DNA of 64,000 bases from JBJXHN01 sp046233135 (GTDB lineage Bacteria > Pseudomonadota > Alphaproteobacteria > Rhodospirillales > Rhodospirillaceae). The notes below the pieces were generated by a model that searched no databases, was not told the DNA's origin, and saw only the letters and a program-made list of their open reading frames with translations. The stretch covers positions 744,001-808,000 of the forward strand of contig JBJXHN010000001.1 in assembly GCA_046233135.1 (NCBI GenBank), written 5' to 3'. Position numbers and translations under genes: made by a program. Of the stretch, positions 52,539 through 60,499 are shown one piece after another; position 1 is the stretch's first letter; every line of letters begins with the position of its first letter.

Positions 52539-52976
52539 TGGCGCCCTCCCAATCATGTTTCACAGCAGTATCCTCTGGCCGTGACCCCTGGCGCTTTACT
52601 GTCAGGGAAGACTCTTGAAACCACCGGCATTTCACCCGTCCTCGGCGAAAAAGGTCGCCTTCGACGGGGCCGATGAGGCCTGCGGGACCTTTGGTTAAGA
52701 CATCGTTCTCTCGTGTGCAAGTCAAAGCACGAAAAATTCTTGGATATAAAAAAATTACATCGCACCATCTCTGACGAAAGCAAGACACCGCAACACCCTT
52801 ACTGTCCATGCAGGGTTTCATCCAAAATAAAGACAACAAATAGAGGCAATAATTTTGCCCTCTAAACCGTATGAATCCTGATGATCAGGGACACATGAGG
52901 CAGGAAAAGCTGTCCACAAGGACGGCACACCTTGGCTGACGCCAGCCAATAAAAATCAATGAACAGGGAGTAAAAA
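52539..52976. other. Divergent regulatory region, E1-alpha / outer-membrane channel
   Basis: 438 nt with no gene, AT-rich from about 52735 to 52870. It should hold promoters for both directions. AGAGGCAATAATTTTGCCCT (52842-52861, continuing TCT) is an imperfect inverted repeat (AGAGG-CAA / TTGCCCTCT) and a possible operator. Confidence 0.45.
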
Positions 52977-53846
52977 ATGTCCTTCTCAAGAGTCGCCGTT
53001 GTATCGAGCCTTGCCGTATTCGCCACCACCGCCCCGTCTTACGCGATCGACGGATCTCCGAACGACTATGCCTGGCTGGGGGACGGAACGACGGTGGCGG
53101 CGCTCTACCTTCAGTCGTCATCGGCCGGAACGCTGAAGCTTGATGGAACCGGCAAGGTTCCGGACTCAAAACTGGCTTCGTCCTTCGCCTTGTTGCGCGG
53201 GTTGCACTTCTTCACGATCGGCGAGCAGAAATTTTCGACCAACGCCTACATGGCCGTGGCCACATTCCATGACGCCCGTGTAAACGGCCGAGACCAGAAG
53301 ACGACCGACGGCATCAGCGACTTCACATTTGGGGCGACCTGGTACCCGCTCACGTCACAAGAAGCGACCGGCACGACCCTCGGGCTGTCCACGTTCCTGA
53401 CGACACCCACCGGTGCGTTCGAGGCCAACCGGGTCACCATGGGTAGTGGAACCTGGACCGTCACCCCGCAGGTCGGCATCGTTCAGGGTTTGGGGGGCGG
53501 CTTTTACTTTGACGGCATTGCCGATATTGCCATTGCCGCCGACCATTCCAAAGACGGCATTCACTACGAGCAAGACCCCTCGGCACAGCTTCAGACCTAC
53601 ATCCGCTATCAGGTCACACCCGAGAGTGCGCTGTCCTTCGGCTATTCGGGCTCGTTTGGCGGCAAGTCCTATCAAAACGGTGTCTATACCGGCTTGAAGA
53701 CCCGCCGGGACCAGTTGCGGGCCTTTGCCAGCACCTTCATCACCCCCAGCACACAACTTCAAGGCATGGTCGGCCACGATGTTGGGGTGGAAGGCGGCTA
53801 CCAGACAGATATCGTCGGGCAGCTACGGCTTGCCGTGGTCTTTTAG
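52977..53846 (+). CDS. Outer-membrane channel, MetA-pathway/phenol-degradation type
   Basis: 289 aa; GGGAG 6 nt upstream. Signal peptide ends SYA, near residue 23. The rest is amphipathic beta-strands with Gly/aromatic alternation (SDFTFGATWYPLT, TWTVTPQVGIVQGL, LSFGYSGSFGGKSYQ), and the chain ends in Phe (LRLAVVF) as outer-membrane barrels do. This matches the Phenol_MetA_deg family of channels for hydrophobic or aromatic compounds. Position beside the acyl-CoA synthetase and dehydrogenase operon suggests uptake of the pathway substrate. Confidence 0.8.
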   Translation: MSFSRVAVVSSLAVFATTAPSYAIDGSPNDYAWLGDGTTVAALYLQSSSAGTLKLDGTGKVPDSKLASSFALLRGLHFFTIGEQKFSTNAYMAVATFHDARVNGRDQKTTDGISDFTFGATWYPLTSQEATGTTLGLSTFLTTPTGAFEANRVTMGSGTWTVTPQVGIVQGLGGGFYFDGIADIAIAADHSKDGIHYEQDPSAQLQTYIRYQVTPESALSFGYSGSFGGKSYQNGVYTGLKTRRDQLRAFASTFITPSTQLQGMVGHDVGVEGGYQTDIVGQLRLAVVF

Positions 53847-53992
53847 GGCGAAACGGCTGCGGCCGGCCTCCGGGGTCGCGCCGCAGGTTCCGGGCCGGCA
53901 GCGGGCGTTCCAAGGCCAAGGTCATTCTGCCCGGCGCACGCCAGCCTGCCGGCCCATCAAGAACATAGAAACATTTTGAGAGGAAAATCCAA

Positions 53993-55639
53993 GTGCAACA
54001 GATAACAGACTCCCCCCTGGATTACGCCGACTATGTTTCTGGATTCGATTTTGCCGCCTTCTCTGCGGAATCCCTCGCTGGAAACCTACAAGAGTCCGTT
54101 AACGCATGCATAGAATGCTGTGACCGCCATGCCGACGATTTGGAAAAGGTCGCCCTGCACTGGTATGGCCAGGGCGGGGAACGCGACTCCGTAACCTTCG
54201 CGACATTGAAGGAGCGGGCCGCCCGCTTCGCCAACGTCCTGACAGACCTGGGCGTGCAACCCGGAGACCGGGTCGCCGGCTTGTTGCCCCGGGTGCCTGA
54301 CCTGCTGACCGTGATTCTCGGAACCTGGCGGGCCGGCGCCGTTTATCAGACGCTGTTCACCGCCTTTGGTCCGAAGGCTATCGAGTACAGGTTGGCCGCC
54401 TCCGAGGCCAAGCTGATCGTGACCGATCCGGTGAACCGCGCGAAACTGGAGACCGTTGAGACCTGCCCGCCCATCATGTCCACCGCCGCCCCCCGGGAGG
54501 GGGATCAGGACTTTCAGGCCCTCATGGCAACGGCCTCCGACCGTTTCGACCCTGTGCCGCGCACGGCACAGGACGCGTTCCTGATGATGTTCACCTCGGG
54601 CACCACAGGCCTGCCCAAAGGGGTCTCCGTCCCCTTGAAAGCGCTGGTGTCCTTCGCCGAATACATGCGTTTCTCCATCGACCTGCGGCCAGGGGACCGG
54701 TATTGGAATATCGCCGATCCGGGATGGGCTTACGGTTTGTATTACGCGGTGACGGGTCCCTTGCTGATGGGACAGACAACCACGCTATACGATGGCCCCT
54801 TCACCGTGGACGGCACCTATCAGGTCATTCGCGATCTCAACATCAACAATTTCGCCGGATCCCCGACCGCCTTCCGGCTGATGATTAAAGCCGGGGACTC
54901 CGCTGCTGCAGCGGTGAAGGGATGCCTTCGGGTCGTCTCATCGGCCGGGGAACCTCTCAACCCCGAGGTTATCCGCTGGTTCGACCGGGTGCTGGGCGCG
55001 CCGATCATGGACCACTACGGCCAGACAGAGATCGGTATGGTCGTGTGCAATCATCATGGCCTCAAGCACGACGTGGTGCCCGGGTCGGCCGGCTTGCCGC
55101 TACCGGGCTTTTCGCTGGCGGCCCTGGACGAAGACACGCTGGCCGTTTTGCCGCCGCACGTCCCCGGAACCCTGGCCGTCCACGCGCCGTCTTCGCCCAG
55201 CATGTGGTTCCAGGGGTACTGGCAGCAAGGTACGACGTCGTTGCGGGACGGCTGGCATCTGACCGGAGATACGGTCGAAACCAACGAGGACGGCAGTTTC
55301 AGCTTCATCGGCCGCTCGGATGATATCATCACGTCTTCCGGGTATCGGATCGGTCCTTTCGACGTGGAAAGCGCCTTGATCGAACACGAGTCCGTTGCGG
55401 AAACCGCGGTCATCGGCATCCCCGATCCGGAACGCACGGAACGCGTCAAAGCCTGCGTCGTCCTCAAACCAGGTGTTGACGGCACCGACGCCCTGAAAGA
55501 GGAGTTGCAAACGCTCGTCAAGCAGCGACTCGCCGCCCATGCTTATCCACGAGACATCGAGTTCCTGGCGGAACTGCCCAAGACACCGAGTGGAAAAATC
55601 CAGCGCTTCCTTCTGCGCAAGCAGGCCGGCCAGGACTGA
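53993..55639 (+). CDS. AMP-forming acyl-CoA synthetase (medium-chain/acetyl-CoA synthetase-like)
   Basis: 548 aa, GTG start with GAGAGG upstream. Adenylate-forming motifs: LMMFTSGTTGLPKGVS (P-loop), DHYGQTEIGMV (A5), HLTGDTVETNEDG and FIGRSDDIITSSGYRIGPFDVE (A7/A8) and LPKTPSGKIQRFLLR with the catalytic Lys. It activates a short or medium acid as acyl-CoA. The gap of 146 nt from the channel gene allows cotranscription. A perfect terminator follows. Confidence 0.93.
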   Translation: MQQITDSPLDYADYVSGFDFAAFSAESLAGNLQESVNACIECCDRHADDLEKVALHWYGQGGERDSVTFATLKERAARFANVLTDLGVQPGDRVAGLLPRVPDLLTVILGTWRAGAVYQTLFTAFGPKAIEYRLAASEAKLIVTDPVNRAKLETVETCPPIMSTAAPREGDQDFQALMATASDRFDPVPRTAQDAFLMMFTSGTTGLPKGVSVPLKALVSFAEYMRFSIDLRPGDRYWNIADPGWAYGLYYAVTGPLLMGQTTTLYDGPFTVDGTYQVIRDLNINNFAGSPTAFRLMIKAGDSAAAAVKGCLRVVSSAGEPLNPEVIRWFDRVLGAPIMDHYGQTEIGMVVCNHHGLKHDVVPGSAGLPLPGFSLAALDEDTLAVLPPHVPGTLAVHAPSSPSMWFQGYWQQGTTSLRDGWHLTGDTVETNEDGSFSFIGRSDDIITSSGYRIGPFDVESALIEHESVAETAVIGIPDPERTERVKACVVLKPGVDGTDALKEELQTLVKQRLAAHAYPRDIEFLAELPKTPSGKIQRFLLRKQAGQD

Positions 55640-55671
55640 TTCCCGCCGGCTCTTTTCAAAAAGAAAGAGTC

Positions 55672-55707
55672 TCTTGGGGACCTGCTGGTCCCCAAGACCG
55701 GCTTTTG
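55672..55707. terminator. Terminator after the acyl-CoA synthetase gene
   Basis: CTTGGGGACC, loop TGCT, GGTCCCCAAG: a perfect 10-bp stem (55672-55695), followed by ACCGGCTTTTGTTT. On the other strand it is followed by CTCTTTCTTTTT-type sequence, so it can serve the convergent dipeptidase gene too. Confidence 0.8.
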
Positions 55708-55739
55708 TTTGGCATACAACAAAACGTCATGCGGCTGCC

Positions 55740-56723
55740 TCACCCCGAGACCCTGGGCCAGACCGTATCGGCGATCCGACGAAAATTGCCACCTGCTATC
55801 GCCGCGATATCCTTGGCCGTATAGCCATGAGCCCGCATCAATCGCAAGAGCGCTCCCAACAGATCAGGAGGAGCCGGAACAAGCGAGGGGTCGGAATACC
55901 CCCACACACTGGGCCACCAATACTCCAGGTCAATACTCGCGGGCAAAGACTCTAACCCCGTATCGTAGCAGTAGTCCAATCCCAGTCCTACGCTAGAGGA
56001 GCCCACGCGAGACACCAGATAATCCAAATGGTCAAATACCGTCCGGGCAGGATCATCGCTTTGCCCGATAAGAAGCCCATGGGCGGTCACGCCGATTACG
56101 CCACCAACCGCCGCGCAAGCGTCAATTTGGCAGTCCGTCAGGTTGCGCGGATGGTCGTGAAGGCGCCGGACGTTGGTGTGGGAAAAGACAACGGGCCTTT
56201 CGGTCCACCCCAGCATGTCCATGCTCGTCCGTTCTCCTGCATGGGAGAGATCCAGGACCACGCCAGCGGACTCCATCTCCCGGATGATCTCTTTTCCATG
56301 GGGTGACAGGCCCGGATCGTCGCCATCATGGCAACCGCCACCCACCGCATTCTGCCGATTGTAGATCAGGTTCATCTGTCGAACACCCAGGGCGGCGAAT
56401 CGGTGGACCAGGCGGGGATTTCCTTCGAGTGGTCCAGCGCCTTCGAGATCGAACGCGACCGCGAGACGGCCGCTTGCCTCCGCGGTGGATAGGTCGGACA
56501 AGGTCCTGGCCAGGATAAAACGGTCGGACAGGGCGGCCAGACGACGATGAAAGCGTGCCAGAACGGCCATGACCTCAGCCTTTGACGTCATATCCATCCC
56601 CACGTTGATCGAAGTGAACCGAAATCCCGCGCGCCAATGGGCGTCCAGGACTGCCGGGTCTCCGCTGTCATCCAGGGGAAGACACACGTGAGCATCCCAG
56701 GCAGGCGGGGCGGACCCGGTCAT
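55740..56723 (-). CDS. Membrane dipeptidase family (peptidase M19)
   Basis: 327 aa amidohydrolase-like barrel. Metal-site residues: His12 in WDAHVCLP, bridging Glu94 in AFDLEGAGPLEG, His161 in VVLDLSHAG, His182 in FSHTNVR; also LGLDYCYD. The first motif normally reads H-x-D; here Cys14 replaces the Asp. No signal peptide, so cytoplasmic. The ATG overlaps the EamA stop (ATGA). M19 enzymes cleave dipeptides, including modified ones. In this operon it might trim a modified peptide (inference). Confidence 0.88.
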   Translation of the reverse strand: MTGSAPPAWDAHVCLPLDDSGDPAVLDAHWRAGFRFTSINVGMDMTSKAEVMAVLARFHRRLAALSDRFILARTLSDLSTAEASGRLAVAFDLEGAGPLEGNPRLVHRFAALGVRQMNLIYNRQNAVGGGCHDGDDPGLSPHGKEIIREMESAGVVLDLSHAGERTSMDMLGWTERPVVFSHTNVRRLHDHPRNLTDCQIDACAAVGGVIGVTAHGLLIGQSDDPARTVFDHLDYLVSRVGSSSVGLGLDYCYDTGLESLPASIDLEYWWPSVWGYSDPSLVPAPPDLLGALLRLMRAHGYTAKDIAAIAGGNFRRIADTVWPRVSG

Positions 56724-57724
56724 TCCGGTTCCCTGGCGGACGGGGAGCGGGTCCCCACCACGTCCCTGTCAACACATCCCTTTCCGCGTCGCCCCGACGG
56801 GTTTCCCCCGAGGATCAACAGGCCGGAAACCATAAGACCTATCCCCACCGAGCCGGCGGCGCCGATTTTTTCGTAAAAGACGACGAGGCCCAGCAGAGTC
56901 GCTACCAGGGGTTCCAGCAGACTGATCACGCTAGACGCGGCGGCTGGCGCGCTTCGCATCCCAATAAAAAAGAACACATAGGCAACGGCGGTCGGAACGG
57001 CTCCGAGAAACAACAGCAACCCCGCAGCTTCGAGAGAGGGCAACGGAGTGGGTCCTTGTATGATGAAAACAGGCAGGAGAATGACGGCCCCTCCGCCAAA
57101 GCCGAGAATGATCAGTTGATAGGGATCATGGTGAGGGGCCAGGCGACGGCTGAGCAAGACCATCGCCGCATAGCTCGCCGCGGCGCAAAGAGCCAGGAGC
57201 GACCCATCGATAACGGCGGCGGCGGCCTTTTCAGAGGATCCGGGCCAACCGATTAGAAGCGCCGTGCCACCGATCGTCACGCCCATGGCAAGCTGGGTCC
57301 GGCGCCCGACCGCCTCGGTAAGAAAGTACCCGGAGCTGACCGCCACCAGGGGGGGCGCCATGCAAATCGTAATCACGGTAGCGACGGTGACGCCCGCCAG
57401 ATCGACGGCATTGTAGTACGCCAACTGATACAACGCGGTCGCCAGGGCGAGGCCGACGATCGGCCAGACATGAGCGCGCCCCACGCGAAGCCTGGACCTT
57501 CGCCGCCACAGACCGCCAAAGAGAAGCAGAGCTGGTACAGCGATGGCCAACCGATAGAACCCCACTTCCATGGGGTCTAGGGCTGATATCAGAAAAAGTT
57601 GCTTGGCCACCGCCCCGCCGGTCCCCCACAGCATTGCGGCCAGACCAACCAGCCACAGGCCGGAATGGGGCGGACCGGCCGCAGGTGAGTGCGTGGTCTC
57701 GGGGCGCATCGTCTCAGAGGTCAT
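56720..57724 (-). CDS. EamA/DMT-family transporter (probable exporter)
   Basis: 334 aa from the ATG at 57724 (TGAGG upstream), 4 nt after the thioesterase stop. Ten helices in two EamA repeats: LWLVGLAAMLWGTGGAVAKQ... and SLLALCAAASYAAMVLLSRRLA..., with PTAVAYVFFFIGMRSAPAA and SVISLLEPLVATLLGLVVFYE at the end of repeat 2. Members export amino acids, metabolites and small peptides. It lies between thioesterase and dipeptidase in a tight operon. Confidence 0.9.
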   Translation of the reverse strand: MTSETMRPETTHSPAAGPPHSGLWLVGLAAMLWGTGGAVAKQLFLISALDPMEVGFYRLAIAVPALLLFGGLWRRRSRLRVGRAHVWPIVGLALATALYQLAYYNAVDLAGVTVATVITICMAPPLVAVSSGYFLTEAVGRRTQLAMGVTIGGTALLIGWPGSSEKAAAAVIDGSLLALCAAASYAAMVLLSRRLAPHHDPYQLIILGFGGGAVILLPVFIIQGPTPLPSLEAAGLLLFLGAVPTAVAYVFFFIGMRSAPAAASSVISLLEPLVATLLGLVVFYEKIGAAGSVGIGLMVSGLLILGGNPSGRRGKGCVDRDVVGTRSPSAREPE

Positions 57725-57728
57725 CGCC

Positions 57729-58172
57729 TCAGTGCCCGCTTTCCGCCGGGGCACCGTCCAGGAGCCGCGAGGCCGCGGCCCGGACCTCCTCCGCCAGGGG
57801 GATGGCACACCGTCGGGCTAGATCATATTGAACGGTCACCGCCTGAAGGGTCGCACAGACCTCTCCGCTCGTGGCGTTCATCAGGCGATGGCCCGTGGTG
57901 AGGGATTTGGCACCGATCCGCAGGATCCGGCTTTCTCCGGTCACCAAGGCCCCGGCCAGCAGTTCCCCTTTGTAATCCACCTCATGATGCACATCGGCCC
58001 AGCCCATGCAGCGATCCTTGATCCAGGCCGGATCAAAGCCGATTGCCGCGAAACAATGCCATTCGGCCTGGTCGAAGAACCCCATGTATTCCTTGATGGT
58101 CAGGTGCCCCATGGCATCACAATGGGAGGGATAAACCACCGCTCTCAATGTATTGATCCAGCTTTCACTCAT
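57729..58172 (-). CDS. Acyl-CoA thioesterase, 4HBT hot-dog family
   Basis: 147 aa from the ATG at 58172; GAGGAG touches an ATG at 58181 but is 9 nt from this one. Hot-dog fold with VYPSHCDAMGHLTIKEYMGFFDQAEW (catalytic Asp in CDAMGH) and VDYKGELLAGALVTGESRIL. It hydrolyses an acyl-CoA or acyl thioester. First gene of the thioesterase-EamA-M19 run, which may be a continuation of the radical SAM operon across a repeat region. Confidence 0.88.
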   Translation of the reverse strand: MSESWINTLRAVVYPSHCDAMGHLTIKEYMGFFDQAEWHCFAAIGFDPAWIKDRCMGWADVHHEVDYKGELLAGALVTGESRILRIGAKSLTTGHRLMNATSGEVCATLQAVTVQYDLARRCAIPLAEEVRAAASRLLDGAPAESGH

Positions 58173-58320
58173 CTCCGACATCTCCTCTAAGAAGACTTAT
58201 TGCGTGGTCGGTGAGTTTCACAGTGCGTCGACGGAGCCAGAAGGTTCAGTGCACGAGTGCATCGACCCAAACGAAGGCGTCAGCCGAAGTTTGGAAAGTT
58301 GATGCATAAACAATGTTCTA

Positions 58321-58440
58321 GAGCATCGAGCGGAAAAGTGGGAACCGGTTTTCCGCTCCACTCGATGCTCCAACCATATGATTCTAGATCAAAGTGCCTG
58401 CCGTAAATCGATGCTGATTTAAGGCAGTTTGATCTAGCGC
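58321..58440. repeat. Two-palindrome intergenic repeat, copy A (RIME-like)
   Basis: Palindrome 1 (58321-58370): GAGCATCGAG / CTCGATGCTC outer arms with CGGAAAA / TTTTCCG inside. Palindrome 2 (58384-58437): CTAGATCAAA.TGCCT / AGGCA.TTTGATCTAG. The word AGCGGAAAAGTGGG.ACCGGTTTTCCG and the stretch AACCATATGATTCTAGAT recur in copy B at 60.9 kb. About 120 bp made of two large palindromes is the architecture of the RIME elements described in rhizobia (from memory; not checked). Confidence 0.8.
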
Positions 58441-58582
58441 TCTGACCGATGAACCATCCGAATGCGTCAGGGCACGAGAGAAAATCCCGAGCGGACGGAA
58501 TCGTCCGCGACGACGTATTTGCTTTAAACCCAATATCCTAGAGCGTACGAAGCGACCGTAAGGGAGCAAAGAACGCTCTAGC
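58441..58582. repeat. Further hairpins between repeat copy A and the radical SAM gene
   Basis: GCGGACG-GAAT-CGTCCGC is a perfect 7-bp hairpin (58491-58508). CTAGAGCGT (58538-58546) pairs with ACGCTCTAG (58573-58581), so the TAG stop codon of the radical SAM gene lies inside the right arm. No gene is present between 58173 and 58577; the whole gap is a mosaic of palindromes. Confidence 0.6.
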
Positions 58583-60308
58583 GTTGGGCCATTGACGCGC
58601 GGTCAAGGTCGGGATTGGCAAGGATCCGGTCCTCCGCCGGAATGCGTGTGGGATCGACCGCGGCAAAGGCTGAGTCCGAGGAATCCTCCGGAAGAAAGGC
58701 GGGCATGAGAGTCAGCATGCCTAGGGATTCCGCGTGTTGAAGAACCTTCTCGACCTTCCGGCGCGCGATTTCTCGCTCATGACCGAATAGTCTCTCCATT
58801 TTTTGTGAAATCTCTTCAATGGTATGATAGCCATCGCAATGCAACATAACTTCAAAATATAACTCAGTTACTTTTAGGCAATTGAGGTATAAATCGACCC
58901 GACGCTCTTCTTCTTTCTTGTGTCCATTATAAATGAGTCCGCCATCTGGCGTTTTGACAAGAACAATTTTCTTTTTGCGGCGAAACTTCGGCCCTGATGC
59001 GACCTTTCCATTCCCCCTAAAAATGTAACTGCAAAGAACACGAACTTCTATGATTTCGTCTTCATTGAGGAGATCCGTGTGGTGGATGGGTTCGTCCTGC
59101 TGAGACCAGCGAACATAGTCGCGGTCAGTGATGTGGATCCCCCATCGTTCCGGTTCAGCATAGTGGGGGGTTCCTGGGTAGGGCTTGTAGGTGAAGTCGC
59201 GGACCATGTCCGGGCCAAGTTCCTTGAGCATACGGATCGTCTTGAGTTGATCAGCCAGGGTTTCGCCGGGCATGCCAAAGACAGCGAAAGCGATAGATCG
59301 GATGCCAGCCGCCTTGGTCATATCAAAAGCGCTTCGCATGTTCCGGGATTTACGCTGGAACATCGCGAGGTTTGACTCGCTCGCGCTCTCAACTCCATAG
59401 GCGATCCGATCGCATCCGGCCCGCGCCATCAAGGCGAGCAGATCAGCGTCCACGTATTCGGTGCGGGTCAGACAGTGCCATTTGATGGGAAGGTTGGTGG
59501 CGATCAACGCCTCGCATAGGGTCACGGCCCTCTTTCGATCCACCGTCAGGATATCGTCGTAGAAATAGAAATACCGAAATCCCTGACCATAGGCCCAAGT
59601 CACTTCCGCGATCAGGTCGGGGATAGCGTGAAATCGAACGCGCCCCCGTTCAAATGATGACGTACAGTATTCGCACCGAAAAACGCATCCTCGCGTGAGA
59701 GAGAGAATATACCGCTCCCCCCGCGCCACGTATTTCTCCAAGGGGACGAGGTGGTAGGCGGGAAAGGGCACTTCGGCCAGAGTCTCGACCACGGGTGCGG
59801 GCGGGGTCTGACGGACCCTGTCCGGGTCCGCGCGATCTCTCAGGACAAGGCCTGGAATGCCATCGGGGGACCGTCCGCTCAAAAGGCATTCGAACAGCTC
59901 CGGCCCTTGCCTGTCGCCTTCTCCAACGACGAGATAATCAATATCGTCGCATCTCCGAATGGCCTCCAGGGGCATCCAGGACACATAGGTTCCGCCGACC
60001 ACGACCGGACGGGCGGGATCAATCGCTTTCACCAGACCTGCGGTCCTTTCCACCATCGGGAATGTCGATGTGGAACGGTTCGTTATTCCCACCACGCGAG
60101 GCTCCAGCCGACGAATCTCGCGTTCCATGTCCTCGAAGGACATTTCGAGAATGGTGGCATCGAGAATGGCCACAGATATGCCGCGCTTCTCCAGCCAAGC
60201 AGCGAGTATGGCAAGATTCCGGGGAGGATCTATCTGTTCGTATTGATCGTAAGTGAATGGGGGCACAAGCCGATACGGTGGATTTACCAACAAAACATCA
60301 ACGGACAT
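58578..60308 (-). CDS. B12-binding radical SAM enzyme with C-terminal PqqD-like (RRE) domain
   Basis: 576 aa from the ATG at 60308 (GGGGATT about 8 nt upstream); an ATG five codons earlier has a poor RBS. Domain 1, about 1-145: cobalamin-binding fold (VDVLLVNPPYRLVPP, PVVVGGTYVSWMP, YLVVGEGD), without DxHxxG. Domain 2, about 190-400: radical SAM with Cys208, Cys212, Cys215 (TRGCVFRCEYCTSS), then YFYDDILTVD and YGVESASE. Domain 3, about 445-535: CDGYHTIEEISQKME...VEKVLQHAESLGML, the pattern of PqqD-type peptide-recognition domains. Together with the 37-aa gene upstream this is probably a RiPP maturase. Lower GC than its neighbours. Confidence 0.85.
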   Translation of the reverse strand: MSVDVLLVNPPYRLVPPFTYDQYEQIDPPRNLAILAAWLEKRGISVAILDATILEMSFEDMEREIRRLEPRVVGITNRSTSTFPMVERTAGLVKAIDPARPVVVGGTYVSWMPLEAIRRCDDIDYLVVGEGDRQGPELFECLLSGRSPDGIPGLVLRDRADPDRVRQTPPAPVVETLAEVPFPAYHLVPLEKYVARGERYILSLTRGCVFRCEYCTSSFERGRVRFHAIPDLIAEVTWAYGQGFRYFYFYDDILTVDRKRAVTLCEALIATNLPIKWHCLTRTEYVDADLLALMARAGCDRIAYGVESASESNLAMFQRKSRNMRSAFDMTKAAGIRSIAFAVFGMPGETLADQLKTIRMLKELGPDMVRDFTYKPYPGTPHYAEPERWGIHITDRDYVRWSQQDEPIHHTDLLNEDEIIEVRVLCSYIFRGNGKVASGPKFRRKKKIVLVKTPDGGLIYNGHKKEEERRVDLYLNCLKVTELYFEVMLHCDGYHTIEEISQKMERLFGHEREIARRKVEKVLQHAESLGMLTLMPAFLPEDSSDSAFAAVDPTRIPAEDRILANPDLDRASMAQR

Positions 60309-60350
60309 TTGCTGAATCCCCATTCTTTATATAAAATTTTAATAGTCGGA

Positions 60351-60376
60351 ATTGGAGGGTGATAACACCCTCCAAT
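60351..60376 (-). other. Perfect 11-bp hairpin between precursor peptide and maturase genes
   Basis: ATTGGAGGGTG, loop ATAA, CACCCTCCAAT. It lies 9 nt after the peptide stop and about 43 nt before the maturase start. A U-rich stretch follows only after several nucleotides (ACTATTAAAATTTT), so it may be a leaky terminator giving more peptide mRNA than enzyme mRNA. Confidence 0.65.
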
Positions 60377-60385
60377 CCTGAAATA

Positions 60386-60499
60386 TCAGGGAAGATTGTC
60401 TTCCTTGACAATTTCGTCAACCGATTCCACCAGGAGATCGGCATCATCTTCCGTGACGTCCCGGTCGATCTCGTCGATTTCGAGATTTTCGACTTTCAT
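60386..60499 (-). CDS. 37-aa acidic peptide, probable RiPP precursor
   Basis: The ATG at 60499 has AGAGGAGG 8 nt upstream, among the best ribosome binding sites in the window. Product: MKVENLEIDEIDRDVTEDDA followed by DLLVESVDEIVKEDNLP. It is highly acidic, with no Cys, Ser-poor and no aromatic residue. An in-frame ATG at 60643 with a fair RBS would give 85 aa, adding a segment with Tyr, Phe, Thr and Ser. It sits directly before the radical SAM-RRE gene on the same strand. Precursor status is inferred from size, RBS and position. Confidence 0.6.
   Translation of the reverse strand: MKVENLEIDEIDRDVTEDDADLLVESVDEIVKEDNLP

Noticed and set aside
55672..55707. Attenuator or riboswitch
   Set aside because: A single perfect hairpin with T-rich flanks between convergent genes is explained as a terminator.
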